From: Lachnospiraceae bacterium
GTDB lineage: Bacteria > Bacillota > Clostridia > Lachnospirales > Lachnospiraceae
NCBI GenBank assembly: GCA_024403335.1
Contig: JAKSSA010000022.1
Location: forward strand, 1 to 37,449
DNA length: 37,449 bases
Direction of reading: 5' to 3'
Part shown: positions 21,436 to 29,279 of the stretch, in pieces
How positions within the stretch are numbered: position 1 is the first letter of the stretch
How the letters are laid out: each line of letters begins with the position of its first letter
The notes under the pieces: generated by a model
What the model was told of the DNA's origin: nothing
The model's input: only the letters and a program-made list of their open reading frames with translations
The model's database searches: none
Made by a program: the position numbers and the translations under genes

Positions 21436-22641
21436 TTATTTAAATTCAGTTCTGATTCTCGAAATAATTTCGATTTTTTCAGCCTTTTTCTTAAACTCTG
21501 CTTCTGTTATTGCATCTGTAATAAAAGCATATTCATTTTCAACCAAAGCTGCCTTAACTTCGCGTACTTCACCAAAAAGCTCTTTTGCTTTTGACTTATT
21601 ATCCTCAGCAACTCTTACAAAGAAGTTGTATACTGCACCTTCAGGCTTTGAAATCTCAAGTTTTTCACTGCTCCAGTTGATTTTTATGTTTCTTCCTCTG
21701 TTTACCAAAGTATCAACTACATCTGAAACGACTGCGCTTGCTGTTGGCAGCTTTCCTGCGCCGCTTCCATAAAACATTACATCGCCAAGCACATTACCCT
21801 TAACCAAAATACTGTTAAGAACATAATTTACACTGAAAAGCTGGTTGTCCTCGTTTACCATTCTCGGTAATACACTTGCATAATACTTATCATTAACTTT
21901 TTTTGATGAAGCTAAAAGCTTAATTTTAGCACCAAGCGCTTTGGCATATTCAAAGTCCTTTGAAGTAATATTTTCGATGCCCTCCATCTCAATATCTTCA
22001 AAATCTACCTGCTTTCCGTAAGCAAGAGAGGTTAAAATAGCAAGCTTTCTTCCTGCATCATAGCCCTTTATGTCTGCGTCAGGATTACGTTCTGCAAAAC
22101 CCTTTGCCTGAGCTTCTTTTAATACTTCGTCAAAACCCAAGCCTTCTCTTTCCATTTTTGTGAGAATATAATTGGTAGTTCCGTTCAATATACCCTGTAT
22201 TTCAAGGATTTCATCTGCAGTTATAGACTGAATCAATGGTCTTATAATCGGTATACCGCCTCCTACGGAAGCCTCGAAGAAAAAGTTTATATTCTTTTCC
22301 TTTGCTATTGCGATAAGTTCTGCACCATGCTTTGCTACAAGCTCCTTGTTGGAAGTGCACACATTTTTGCCTTTAAGCAAACACTCCTTTACAAACTCAT
22401 ATGCCGGCTTAACACCACCCATTGTTTCTACTACAGTTTCTACCTCAGGGTCATTTGCAACTATTGCAAAATCATGTACTAAAACCTTTTCAACAGCATC
22501 GCCGGGAAAATCTCTCAAATCAAGAACATACTTTACTTCTATTTCTTCTCCTGTACGCTTGGTTATCTCTGCACGATTTCTATTGATTATTTCTACAACA
22601 CCTGAACCTACTGTGCCATACCCTAAAACTGCAACTTTCAT
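21436..22641 (-). CDS. hom: Homoserine dehydrogenase
   Basis: The 401-residue product has an N-terminal Rossmann motif GYGTVGSGV, the KNVCTSNKELVAKHG region after it, and the catalytic segment GGGIPIIRPL with GTTNYIL. NPDADIKGYDAGRKLAIL is the homoserine dehydrogenase signature. The C-terminal 75 residues look like a reduced ACT domain (YNFFVRVAEDNKSKAKELF). It reduces aspartate semialdehyde to homoserine, the branch point to threonine and methionine. AGGTGA lies about 8 bases before the ATG. It is the second gene of a unit with the ACT-domain regulator upstream (43-base gap). Confidence 0.97.
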   Translation of the reverse strand: MKVAVLGYGTVGSGVVEIINRNRAEITKRTGEEIEVKYVLDLRDFPGDAVEKVLVHDFAIVANDPEVETVVETMGGVKPAYEFVKECLLKGKNVCTSNKELVAKHGAELIAIAKEKNINFFFEASVGGGIPIIRPLIQSITADEILEIQGILNGTTNYILTKMEREGLGFDEVLKEAQAKGFAERNPDADIKGYDAGRKLAILTSLAYGKQVDFEDIEMEGIENITSKDFEYAKALGAKIKLLASSKKVNDKYYASVLPRMVNEDNQLFSVNYVLNSILVKGNVLGDVMFYGSGAGKLPTASAVVSDVVDTLVNRGRNIKINWSSEKLEISKPEGAVYNFFVRVAEDNKSKAKELFGEVREVKAALVENEYAFITDAITEAEFKKKAEKIEIISRIRTEFK

Positions 22642-22684
22642 AACTGACTCACCTACTGCTATTATTTATTCCCCAAAACTTATC

Positions 22685-23128
22685 CTACTCACTTCCAAGA
22701 AGCTTAATATAGTGTACAAAGCTTAATTTCTTAAGATTTGACAATATTATTTCAGGATTCTTAGTTTCTTCATTAATCTGCATACTGATTGTAATACTTG
22801 CAATTCCTCCAATTGGAATTGTCTGATTAATTGTCAATACATTTGCATTGGACTTCGCTATACCTTTCAGTACTTCTGACAGCAATCCGGGTTCATCATC
22901 AAGCTGAAGCATGATTGTCAAGGTCTTTCCTCTTGAATTTTGCTGGAAAGGAGAAATATCATCTTTGTACTTATAAAATGAACTTCTCGAAATATCTACT
23001 TTTTTAATCGCTTCATTTACACTTTTTACCTTACCTGAATCTATCAAGCGCTTTGCATCAACCACCTTCTGCAAAACCTCAGGTAAAGCCTGTTTTCTGA
23101 CAATGAAGTATTCCTCTGTCTGTCCCAT
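22685..23128 (-). CDS. ACT-domain regulatory protein, PheB/UPF0735 type
   Basis: The 147-residue product has an N-terminal segment (about 1-60) with a helix-turn-helix-like stretch (VNEAIKKVDISRSSFYKYKD). A C-terminal ACT domain (about 68-147) follows, beginning KTLTIMLQLDDEPGLLSEVL. ACT domains bind amino acids and tune amino-acid enzymes or genes. Position directly before hom suggests sensing of threonine or a related amino acid. An in-frame TAA immediately precedes the ATG, which fixes the start. The only ribosome binding site-like GAGGGG is about 16 bases away, so translation may be weak. Confidence 0.9.
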   Translation of the reverse strand: MGQTEEYFIVRKQALPEVLQKVVDAKRLIDSGKVKSVNEAIKKVDISRSSFYKYKDDISPFQQNSRGKTLTIMLQLDDEPGLLSEVLKGIAKSNANVLTINQTIPIGGIASITISMQINEETKNPEIILSNLKKLSFVHYIKLLGSE

Positions 23129-23174
23129 TTAGCTTTTGTCTACCCCTCAAATACAAATGTCCGTTGTAGGCAAT

Positions 23175-23203
23175 ATAATAGCATAACAAAAAAGATAAAT
23201 CAA
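23175..23203 (-). promoter_or_regulatory. Promoter of the ACT-domain gene and hom
   Basis: On the minus strand: TTGATT (23198-23203), 17-base spacer, TATTAT (23175-23180) preceded by TGC, an extended -10. Its -35 overlaps the ctpA terminator. Confidence 0.7.
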
Positions 23204-23219
23204 GACCTTTTATTTATCT
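23186..23219 (-). terminator. Intrinsic terminator of ctpA, starting inside its last codons
   Basis: AGATAAAT pairs with ATTTATCT (23212-23219 with 23193-23200) around an 11-base loop, followed on the minus strand by TTTTTTG. The 5' arm includes the stop codon at 23210-23212. The stem is all A-T except one G-C pair, so efficiency is uncertain. Confidence 0.55.
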
Positions 23220-24697
23220 AAAACAAGGTTTTCCTTAACAAATTTCTTCTTAAGACATTCAATTGCCTTTTGAAGCTGTGAATCAAGCTCGTGAGGAATG
23301 ATGGGCATTCTTCTCACATCATCGTCAAGTAAAACTTCATAATCAGGTGCAACACCGACTCCATGGAAACATTCGCCATTAGGAGTATAGTACTCGCTGG
23401 TTGTAAGCTTTACTGCCATACCATTGGTAAGAGGGAAAATAGACTGTACAATTCCCTTGCCAAATGTATTTGTTCCTACTATTGTAGCCTTACCATGTGC
23501 CTTTACAGCTGCTGTAAAAAGCTCTGAAGCAGAAGCTGAAGCCTGATTAACCAAAACTGCCATAGGGATATTCAAAGAATGTCCATCGCTACAGTTATAA
23601 ATTTCAACTTTACCTTCTCTGTCCTTTGTGAAGGTAAGCAGACTCTTCTGTCCATCAGGTGTGTTATCTTCTATAATATAATCAGCAATTTCAAGTACAA
23701 CATTTAACAAACCACCGGGATTATCTCGTAAGTCAAAAATCAAGCCCTGCATTCCCTGTTTCTCAAGCTCATCATATGCCTTCTTGAAATCCTCTGCTGA
23801 AGTTTCAATAAATTCCACCATTGAAATGTAACCAATGTTATTATCAAGCATCTCATATTCTATGGTATTTACAACAATAGGAGCTCTTGTTATTTCAAAT
23901 TCAATATATACTCCGTCTCGCTCAACACCAACGATAACCTTTGTATCAGGCTCGCCCTTCATCTTTGCAACAACAGAGCTTAAATCCATCCCTCTGACAT
24001 CTTCGCCATCAACAGTGTAGATGTGATCGCCCTTCATGATTCCGGCTTTGGCTGCAGGGCTGTCAGGGAAAGGTCTTGTAATGGTAATAACCATTGACTG
24101 AAGATTTTGTGAAACATAAGAACCTATACCACAGTAGTTACCACTTGTTGATTCCATTATTTCATCATATTCCTTCTTTGTATAAAAACAACTGTAAGGG
24201 TCACCTATTGCTTCAAACATACCTTTGAGCATGCCATTTCTTAATTCTTCATTTGTTACATTGTAGATGCAAACATCATCAATGAGATTATCAAAAAGAT
24301 TGATAAGACTTTTTAAGGTGTCATCAAGAACTGGCTCGTCGCGATATACAGGCTCTTCTCTAAGCTTTGCATTGTAAATCGCTGCGCTGGTTTTCTTCTC
24401 GGTTGTGTCATCATTTCCCGATTTATCATCACCTGATTTGTCATCTGTATCATTATTTTTGTCTTCGGCTTTTGGATTGTCAGTCTTAGGAGGAAGGATA
24501 TTCTCAACAATGTTATTCTTATTGTCAACAACCTGCTGCCCATCGGTTATGTTTGTTACAATATCGCTTTTGTCTTTTGTTGTATCTTTAACTGAATCTG
24601 TATAGCTTCCAACTTCATTCCCGCATGCAGTAAAACCTGCAACCATGAATATTGTCAACAAAAATGCTATAAATTTACTGATTTTTCCATACTTCAT
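23210..24697 (-). CDS. ctpA: S41-family C-terminal processing peptidase, lipoprotein
   Basis: The 495-residue product has a lipoprotein signal ending GFTACG and an Asp/Lys-rich linker (about 35-105). The PDZ domain contains NYCGIGSYV and GIMKGDHIYTVDG. The S41 catalytic core has GLIFDLRDNPGGLL, catalytic Ser in QASASASELF, and catalytic Lys in TFGKGIVQS. These are the Ser-Lys dyad motifs of CtpA/CtpB. The protease should cut C-termini of exported proteins at the membrane surface. It follows the M23 hydrolase gene by 133 bases. CtpA-like proteases in other bacteria degrade murein hydrolases, so the M23 protein is a plausible substrate (inference). Confidence 0.94.
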   Translation of the reverse strand: MKYGKISKFIAFLLTIFMVAGFTACGNEVGSYTDSVKDTTKDKSDIVTNITDGQQVVDNKNNIVENILPPKTDNPKAEDKNNDTDDKSGDDKSGNDDTTEKKTSAAIYNAKLREEPVYRDEPVLDDTLKSLINLFDNLIDDVCIYNVTNEELRNGMLKGMFEAIGDPYSCFYTKKEYDEIMESTSGNYCGIGSYVSQNLQSMVITITRPFPDSPAAKAGIMKGDHIYTVDGEDVRGMDLSSVVAKMKGEPDTKVIVGVERDGVYIEFEITRAPIVVNTIEYEMLDNNIGYISMVEFIETSAEDFKKAYDELEKQGMQGLIFDLRDNPGGLLNVVLEIADYIIEDNTPDGQKSLLTFTKDREGKVEIYNCSDGHSLNIPMAVLVNQASASASELFTAAVKAHGKATIVGTNTFGKGIVQSIFPLTNGMAVKLTTSEYYTPNGECFHGVGVAPDYEVLLDDDVRRMPIIPHELDSQLQKAIECLKKKFVKENLVLDK

Positions 24698-24764
24698 TCT
24701 TTTTTACTTCCTTATTTCAAATTTCCAGACTTCAACTTATCTAAAATAAAATCATCCGGCATCA

Positions 24765-24824
24765 ATTGTACGATTTCAAATTGTACATCTTCAAATTGTA
24801 TATCTTCAAATTTCTCAATCTGAC
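24765..24824 (-). repeat. 15-bp tandem repeat downstream of the M23 hydrolase gene
   Basis: ATTGTAxxxxTTCAA occurs at 24765-24779, 24780-24794 and 24795-24809, then a diverged fourth unit at 24810-24824. The array begins 6 bases past the stop at 24831. Confidence 0.85.
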
Positions 24825-24830
24825 ACTTGC

Positions 24831-26336
24831 TTAATTCTCAAATGTATCTTTTTTATCTTCCTGCTTCACTTCAAAAGCATTGTCATCAGAAAGTTTTTCA
24901 TTATTTTCATCTTCATTATCATCATATAACGAATCTGACTTATCTTCTGTTTCTTCCTGCTCATCTTCTATTTCAGTGAATTTCGGCATCCAGTCTCCGA
25001 TTTCAACAAAATATTTCTGGTCCTCAAAGGTTACATATTTCAAAGGATCAACTCTTGTTCCATCAAGTGACATTTCAAAATGCAGATGAGGTCCTGAGGA
25101 TATACCTGTTGAACCAACTCGCATAATAACCTGTCCTCTGGTTACATATTCTCCTTCCTCGACAAAAAGCTCAGAAGCATGCATATATGTAGTTGTAAAA
25201 TTCTTTGTATGTCTTATTCTTATAAACCAACCGGCAGTTGTTGAATACTTTGCTGTAATTACCTGTCCTGCCAAAGCAGCAACAATAAGTTCGTCATCAC
25301 CTGATACTCTCGCACCTGAAATATCAATACCAAAATGATATTCTGACGCGCCCTCTACACCAATGTCGCCTCTGTAACCAAAAGGAGAAGTAATCCTGTT
25401 ACTTGCAGGGAAAGGCCACAAAAGGTCATCAACATTAATACTGTTTTCAAGCTCAACCTGTGCCTGTGCAAGTCTTTCGATTTCTTCCAATCTGGCATTC
25501 TCTATCTGCTGAAGCTTGTTAATATCTGCCTTTTTAACTACTATATCTTCCCAATATTCTGCTAAAAGCTCTTCATCTACACCTATATCATTTGCAAGCT
25601 GGGCAAGCTGAGTTTTTCTTTCATTGTAGGCAGTATTTAAAACAGCTTTTAAACCTTCGTTCTGTTTTCTCTTTCTTTCAAGACTCTCAAGCTGCAAATT
25701 ACTGATGCTTGCATACTGTTCAAGCTTCGACACTAAGCTTAAGTAACGCTGGTAAAGTGTTTCATCATATTTAGCTATTCTGTTTCTATATTCAAGCTGG
25801 TTCAAAACATCTGTTAAGGAAGCACCACCTGCCAAAACATCAAACATCGTTTCTCCCGAATTTTCGTAAATATACTTAATTCGTTTCTTCATCGTTTCGT
25901 ATTGGTCTTCTGCTTCTTTTTTAGTCAGCTCAATTTTTTCATTTGTTGCAGAAATCTCAGCTTCCTTATCTGCAATTTCCTGCTCAGTTTTTCTTATCGT
26001 TGCCAAAACCTCTGTGGTTTTCATATCAATATCCCTGATTTTAGCATCCAAATCACTGCTTTCCTGATATAGTGCTGCTAAAAGGCTGTTTATATCGGAA
26101 TATGTATTCTCAAGCTCTGCCTGTTCTCTTTTTGCTTCATCAATCAGTGACTGATAAGAAAAGTTCAAATCATATTCATCCGGGTCAAAATCTTCTTCGT
26201 TTTCTCCATCTGCCATAGCTATGGAAACAGAGGTTATAACAGTAATCATCAAAGAAAAAATAAACACAAAAACAACTGCCAGAGAGCTTCTGCCATTTTT
26301 CTTTTCGTTATTATATTCTGCCTTATATAAATTCAT
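24831..26336 (-). CDS. M23 murein hydrolase with coiled coil (EnvC/PcsB-like), FtsEX partner
   Basis: The 501-residue product has a signal peptide (hydrophobic 18-40, likely cut after AMA). A long coiled coil (about 55-300) resembles EnvC/PcsB. The C-terminal LytM/M23 domain has HFGIDISG (His and Asp zinc ligands) and HLHFEM (HxH); the ligands are intact, so it is likely an active endopeptidase. A 45-residue acidic tail (DEQEETEDKSD...) follows. The start overlaps the ftsX stop (ATGA), giving translational coupling. By analogy with FtsEX-EnvC and FtsEX-PcsB, FtsEX should control its activity at division. An LytM domain where streptococcal PcsB has CHAP places it closer to EnvC in architecture. 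Confidence 0.93.
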   Translation of the reverse strand: MNLYKAEYNNEKKNGRSSLAVVFVFIFSLMITVITSVSIAMADGENEEDFDPDEYDLNFSYQSLIDEAKREQAELENTYSDINSLLAALYQESSDLDAKIRDIDMKTTEVLATIRKTEQEIADKEAEISATNEKIELTKKEAEDQYETMKKRIKYIYENSGETMFDVLAGGASLTDVLNQLEYRNRIAKYDETLYQRYLSLVSKLEQYASISNLQLESLERKRKQNEGLKAVLNTAYNERKTQLAQLANDIGVDEELLAEYWEDIVVKKADINKLQQIENARLEEIERLAQAQVELENSINVDDLLWPFPASNRITSPFGYRGDIGVEGASEYHFGIDISGARVSGDDELIVAALAGQVITAKYSTTAGWFIRIRHTKNFTTTYMHASELFVEEGEYVTRGQVIMRVGSTGISSGPHLHFEMSLDGTRVDPLKYVTFEDQKYFVEIGDWMPKFTEIEDEQEETEDKSDSLYDDNEDENNEKLSDDNAFEVKQEDKKDTFEN

Positions 26337-27259
26337 TTTCTCTCTCGACTCATTTTATAAACCTGAATTCGCGTTGCCACATAACTTCCAACTAAGCCAA
26401 TGCCAACACCAAGTCCAATCATCAAAGGATTCATCTGCATCATAAATTCACGGCTTCCCATAAGCTGTTCAGCTGATAAGATACCTGTAAATCTTTCTGC
26501 AAGATAATCCATGGCAAATTCGTATAATCTTCTCATCGAAATCATAGGAATAAATGCACCTATAACACCAATAATAAAACCTTCTACCAAAAAGGGTGCA
26601 ATAATATATACATCACTTGCACCGATTATACTCATAATCGAAATCTCATTACGTCTGATATTAACACCTGTGCTTATTGTAATATCAATAAGCAAAACAG
26701 AAACTGCTATAAGCACTACAGTAAACAAAAATGATACTAAATCAGCGGCCTGTACAAGCTGTGAAAGGCTTTCTGCTGTCTTGGTTGAAGAATTAACCTT
26801 TCTGACAATACTCTTTGTTTCAATATGCTTAACTATTTCTTCCTGTGCACTTATATTTTTAAGATGAATTTCAAGAGACGCCGATTCCTCAAGCGGGTTA
26901 TCATTGCCAAAAGACTGAATCAAATCTGCACTAAGATACTGTTTTTTATAGCCTTCCCAGGCCTGCTCACCTGAAATATAAAAAATCTCATCTATCTCAG
27001 ATCTGTTCTTTAAAAGCTCATCTCTTAATTTAAGTATCTCCTCTTCAGGAGTTTTTTCAATAAAAAAGACAGTAACACCAACCGTAGTCTCTGCTTCTGC
27101 AAGCAGATAGTTCAGATTAAGCGTCACCATCTTAAAAAGTCCTATCAAAAAAAAGCTGACAGTAATCGTCAGTATAGACGTAACCGTAAAAAATCTGTTC
27201 TTCAAAAGTCCTGCAAAGCCCTGCTTTGCAAAGAACCATAATCTCTTAAAAATTTCCAT
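26333..27259 (-). CDS. ftsX: Cell-division ABC transporter permease-like protein FtsX
   Basis: The ATG at 27259 is chosen because GGGAG precedes it; an upstream in-frame ATG has no binding site. The 308-residue product has four membrane helices: one near residue 20-45, then three in the C-terminal half. A large extracellular loop (about 50-165) is where partner hydrolases bind in characterised homologues. TVGVTVFFIEKTPEEEI opens that loop. It lies 41 bases after ftsE and overlaps the M23 gene. FtsX does not transport; it transmits ATP hydrolysis by FtsE to the wall hydrolase. Confidence 0.96.
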   Translation of the reverse strand: MEIFKRLWFFAKQGFAGLLKNRFFTVTSILTITVSFFLIGLFKMVTLNLNYLLAEAETTVGVTVFFIEKTPEEEILKLRDELLKNRSEIDEIFYISGEQAWEGYKKQYLSADLIQSFGNDNPLEESASLEIHLKNISAQEEIVKHIETKSIVRKVNSSTKTAESLSQLVQAADLVSFLFTVVLIAVSVLLIDITISTGVNIRRNEISIMSIIGASDVYIIAPFLVEGFIIGVIGAFIPMISMRRLYEFAMDYLAERFTGILSAEQLMGSREFMMQMNPLMIGLGVGIGLVGSYVATRIQVYKMSRERK

Positions 27260-27300
27260 CTTTCTCCCGTTAATAGCCCTCATATGGTGAGAGCATTTTG

Positions 27301-28083
27301 TTACGAACCGGAAATGCTATATCCAAAATTGTCTTCAAAGAAATCTGCCGGTGTCAGCTTATCAGTAAGCACATCACTTACCATTCTTCCTTCCTGAAGT
27401 GTAATAACTCGTTTCTTAAAGGTTTCAAGCAATTCCAGGTTATGGGTAACTACAATTACAGTCGTACCATTATCATTAACCTGCTCAAGAAGCTTCATTA
27501 TTTCCATTGAATTGCTTATGTCAAGGTTTCCTGTAGGTTCATCTGCCAAAAGAACGGTAGGATTGTTTATCAAAGCTCTTGCTATCGCAACCCTCTGCTG
27601 CTGTCCGCCTGATAACTGAAGAGGATATAAATCACCCATATCCTCAAGCCCAACCATTCTCAAAACTCTTCTGACCCTGATTCTTATGTCATCTTCTTTG
27701 CATCCTATTACTCTTTGAGCAAATGCAACATTATCATATACCTTCTGATCATTTAAAAGCCTGAAATTCTGGAACACAACTCCGATATCTCTTCTGTGCT
27801 TTCCGACCTGACTATGTCTTAATCTTTTAAGATTTCTTCCATTAAAAAAAACATTGCCCTTGCTTGGAGTAATTTCTCTTGTAAGCAAATGAATCATAGT
27901 TGACTTTCCCGAACCGGAATCACCTACTACGAAAACAAATTCACCTTTATAAACACGAAACGAAACATCCCTTAAAGCATTAATTCCCTGCTGATAGGTC
28001 TTAGAAACTCCATCAAACATAATTACAGGTGTCTGATTCGGTTCAAAAATATTAATCTTTCCGCTGCTGCCTTCTATAGTCAA
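27301..28083 (-). CDS. ftsE: Cell-division ATP-binding protein FtsE
   Basis: The 260-residue product has Walker A GDSGSGKST, the signature LSGGQQQRVAIARAL, and Walker B VLLADEPTGNLD. A short N-terminal extension of about 20 residues precedes the usual FtsE start. The start is TTG at 28083, supported by AGAGG 6 bases upstream, which overlaps the stop region of the regulator gene; an internal ATG at codon 22 has no such site. FtsE pairs with FtsX in the membrane. The gene is 3 bases from the CdaR-type regulator and so part of its transcript. Confidence 0.96.
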   Translation of the reverse strand: MTIEGSSGKINIFEPNQTPVIMFDGVSKTYQQGINALRDVSFRVYKGEFVFVVGDSGSGKSTMIHLLTREITPSKGNVFFNGRNLKRLRHSQVGKHRRDIGVVFQNFRLLNDQKVYDNVAFAQRVIGCKEDDIRIRVRRVLRMVGLEDMGDLYPLQLSGGQQQRVAIARALINNPTVLLADEPTGNLDISNSMEIMKLLEQVNDNGTTVIVVTHNLELLETFKKRVITLQEGRMVSDVLTDKLTPADFFEDNFGYSISGS

Positions 28084-28086
28084 GAA

Positions 28087-29175
28087 TTACCTCTGTGCAT
28101 TCTCAATATATTTCATGTATTTTACAACCATCATTGCAATCTTAAAAGTAATTGCATCATCAAAAGTTCTCAAATCAAGATTTGTAAGCTTCTGAATCTT
28201 ATCAAGACGATATACTAAAGTATTTCTGTGAATATAAAGCTGTCTTGAAGTTTCTGATACATTAAGGTTGTTTTCAAAGAACTTGTTGATGGTTACCATT
28301 GTTTCTTCATCAAGCTCATCAGGTGATGAACCGTTGAATATTTCCTTAATAAACATCTTGCAAAGCGGCATGGGAAGCTGATAAATCAAACGTCCAATTC
28401 CCAGATGACTATAAGCCACAATATTTCTTTCACTATGGAATATGCGTCCTACCTCCAAAGCCATCTTTGCTTCTTTATAAGAACGTGATACATCCTTGAT
28501 TTCATTAACGATAGTACCAAATGCAACATTTACCTTACTCATTGCTTCTGTATTAAGCATATCAAGAACCATTCTTGAAGTCTTATACAAGTCATCGTAA
28601 TTATCACCCTGAGCAAGTTCTTTTACAAGAATGATATACTTTTCATCAACTGCTGTTATGAAATCTCTTACCTTTCCTGCAAATAAACTTCTTACTGTCT
28701 CAAGAGCATTAATATCCTTTTCTATCTTTGTTTCAATAACAAATACACATCTTCTTGCCTCTGGTTCAATATGAAGCTTCTTTGCTCTGTTGATAATATC
28801 AACCAAAAGAAGATTATCAAGAAGGAGATTCTTAATAAAGTTATCCTTATCAAAACGCTCTTTATAAGCTACAACAAGATTCTGAATCTGAAATACTGCA
28901 AGCTTTCCGACAGTAAATTCATTGTCATTCTCACCTTTTACAAGAAGGATAAATTCCAAATGCTTGTCATCGAAAATTTTAAAGAAATGATAGCCATGTA
29001 AAACCTGGCTTTCTCTTTGTGAATTTGCAAATGCCAAAGTTTCTATCTCATATTCAGAAGTATTTGGGAAAGTTGTTGCCAATACCTTTCCTTCTGTATC
29101 CATTACACAAAGTTCGACTCTTGTAATCGCTTTTATTCCGTCAATTGTAGATTGTAAAATAACATTAGAAATCAT
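28087..29175 (-). CDS. CdaR/PucR-family transcriptional regulator heading the ftsEX operon
   Basis: The ATG at 29175 has GGAGG 4 bases upstream, giving 362 residues. The N-terminal part (about 1-130) resembles the sugar-diacid recognition/GAF-like sensor of CdaR proteins. The centre has a degenerate GGDEF-like region (FGTIVNEIKDVSRSYKEAKMAL). The C-terminus is the PucR helix-turn-helix: NLNVSETSRQLYIHRNTLVYR. These proteins regulate metabolic operons in response to small ligands. Here it is the first gene of a unit with ftsE, ftsX and the M23 hydrolase, an unexpected partner set. Its own promoter lies at 29208-29236. Ligand unknown. Confidence 0.9.
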   Translation of the reverse strand: MISNVILQSTIDGIKAITRVELCVMDTEGKVLATTFPNTSEYEIETLAFANSQRESQVLHGYHFFKIFDDKHLEFILLVKGENDNEFTVGKLAVFQIQNLVVAYKERFDKDNFIKNLLLDNLLLVDIINRAKKLHIEPEARRCVFVIETKIEKDINALETVRSLFAGKVRDFITAVDEKYIILVKELAQGDNYDDLYKTSRMVLDMLNTEAMSKVNVAFGTIVNEIKDVSRSYKEAKMALEVGRIFHSERNIVAYSHLGIGRLIYQLPMPLCKMFIKEIFNGSSPDELDEETMVTINKFFENNLNVSETSRQLYIHRNTLVYRLDKIQKLTNLDLRTFDDAITFKIAMMVVKYMKYIENAQR

Positions 29176-29207
29176 ACTGCCTCCAAAAGTGCACATATAC
29201 ATCTTCT

Positions 29208-29236
29208 AATATAGCATTTTTTGTACAAAAAAACAA
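29208..29236 (-). promoter_or_regulatory. Probable promoter of the regulator-ftsE-ftsX-M23 operon
   Basis: On the minus strand: TTGTTT (29231-29236), 17-base spacer, TATATT (29208-29213) preceded by TGC, an extended -10. The -35 overlaps the T-run of the rpoC terminator. Confidence 0.55.
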
Positions 29237-29257
29237 GGAACATTTCTGTTCCCTGTT
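29226..29257 (-). terminator. Intrinsic terminator of rpoBC
   Basis: On the minus strand AACAGGGAACA-GAAA-TGTTCCTTGTT (29232-29257) is an 11-bp stem with one G-U pair and a GNRA tetraloop, followed by TTTTTT. It lies 23 bases past the rpoC stop. Confidence 0.9.
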
Positions 29258-29279
29258 CTTTTTCACATATTATTCATAA

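Noticed and set aside
24710-24830. Shifted minus-strand frame of about 40 codons between the M23 gene and ctpA
   Set aside because: No start codon with a ribosome binding site; openness is explained by the 15-bp repeat lacking stops. Kept only as a possible relic of a longer tail.
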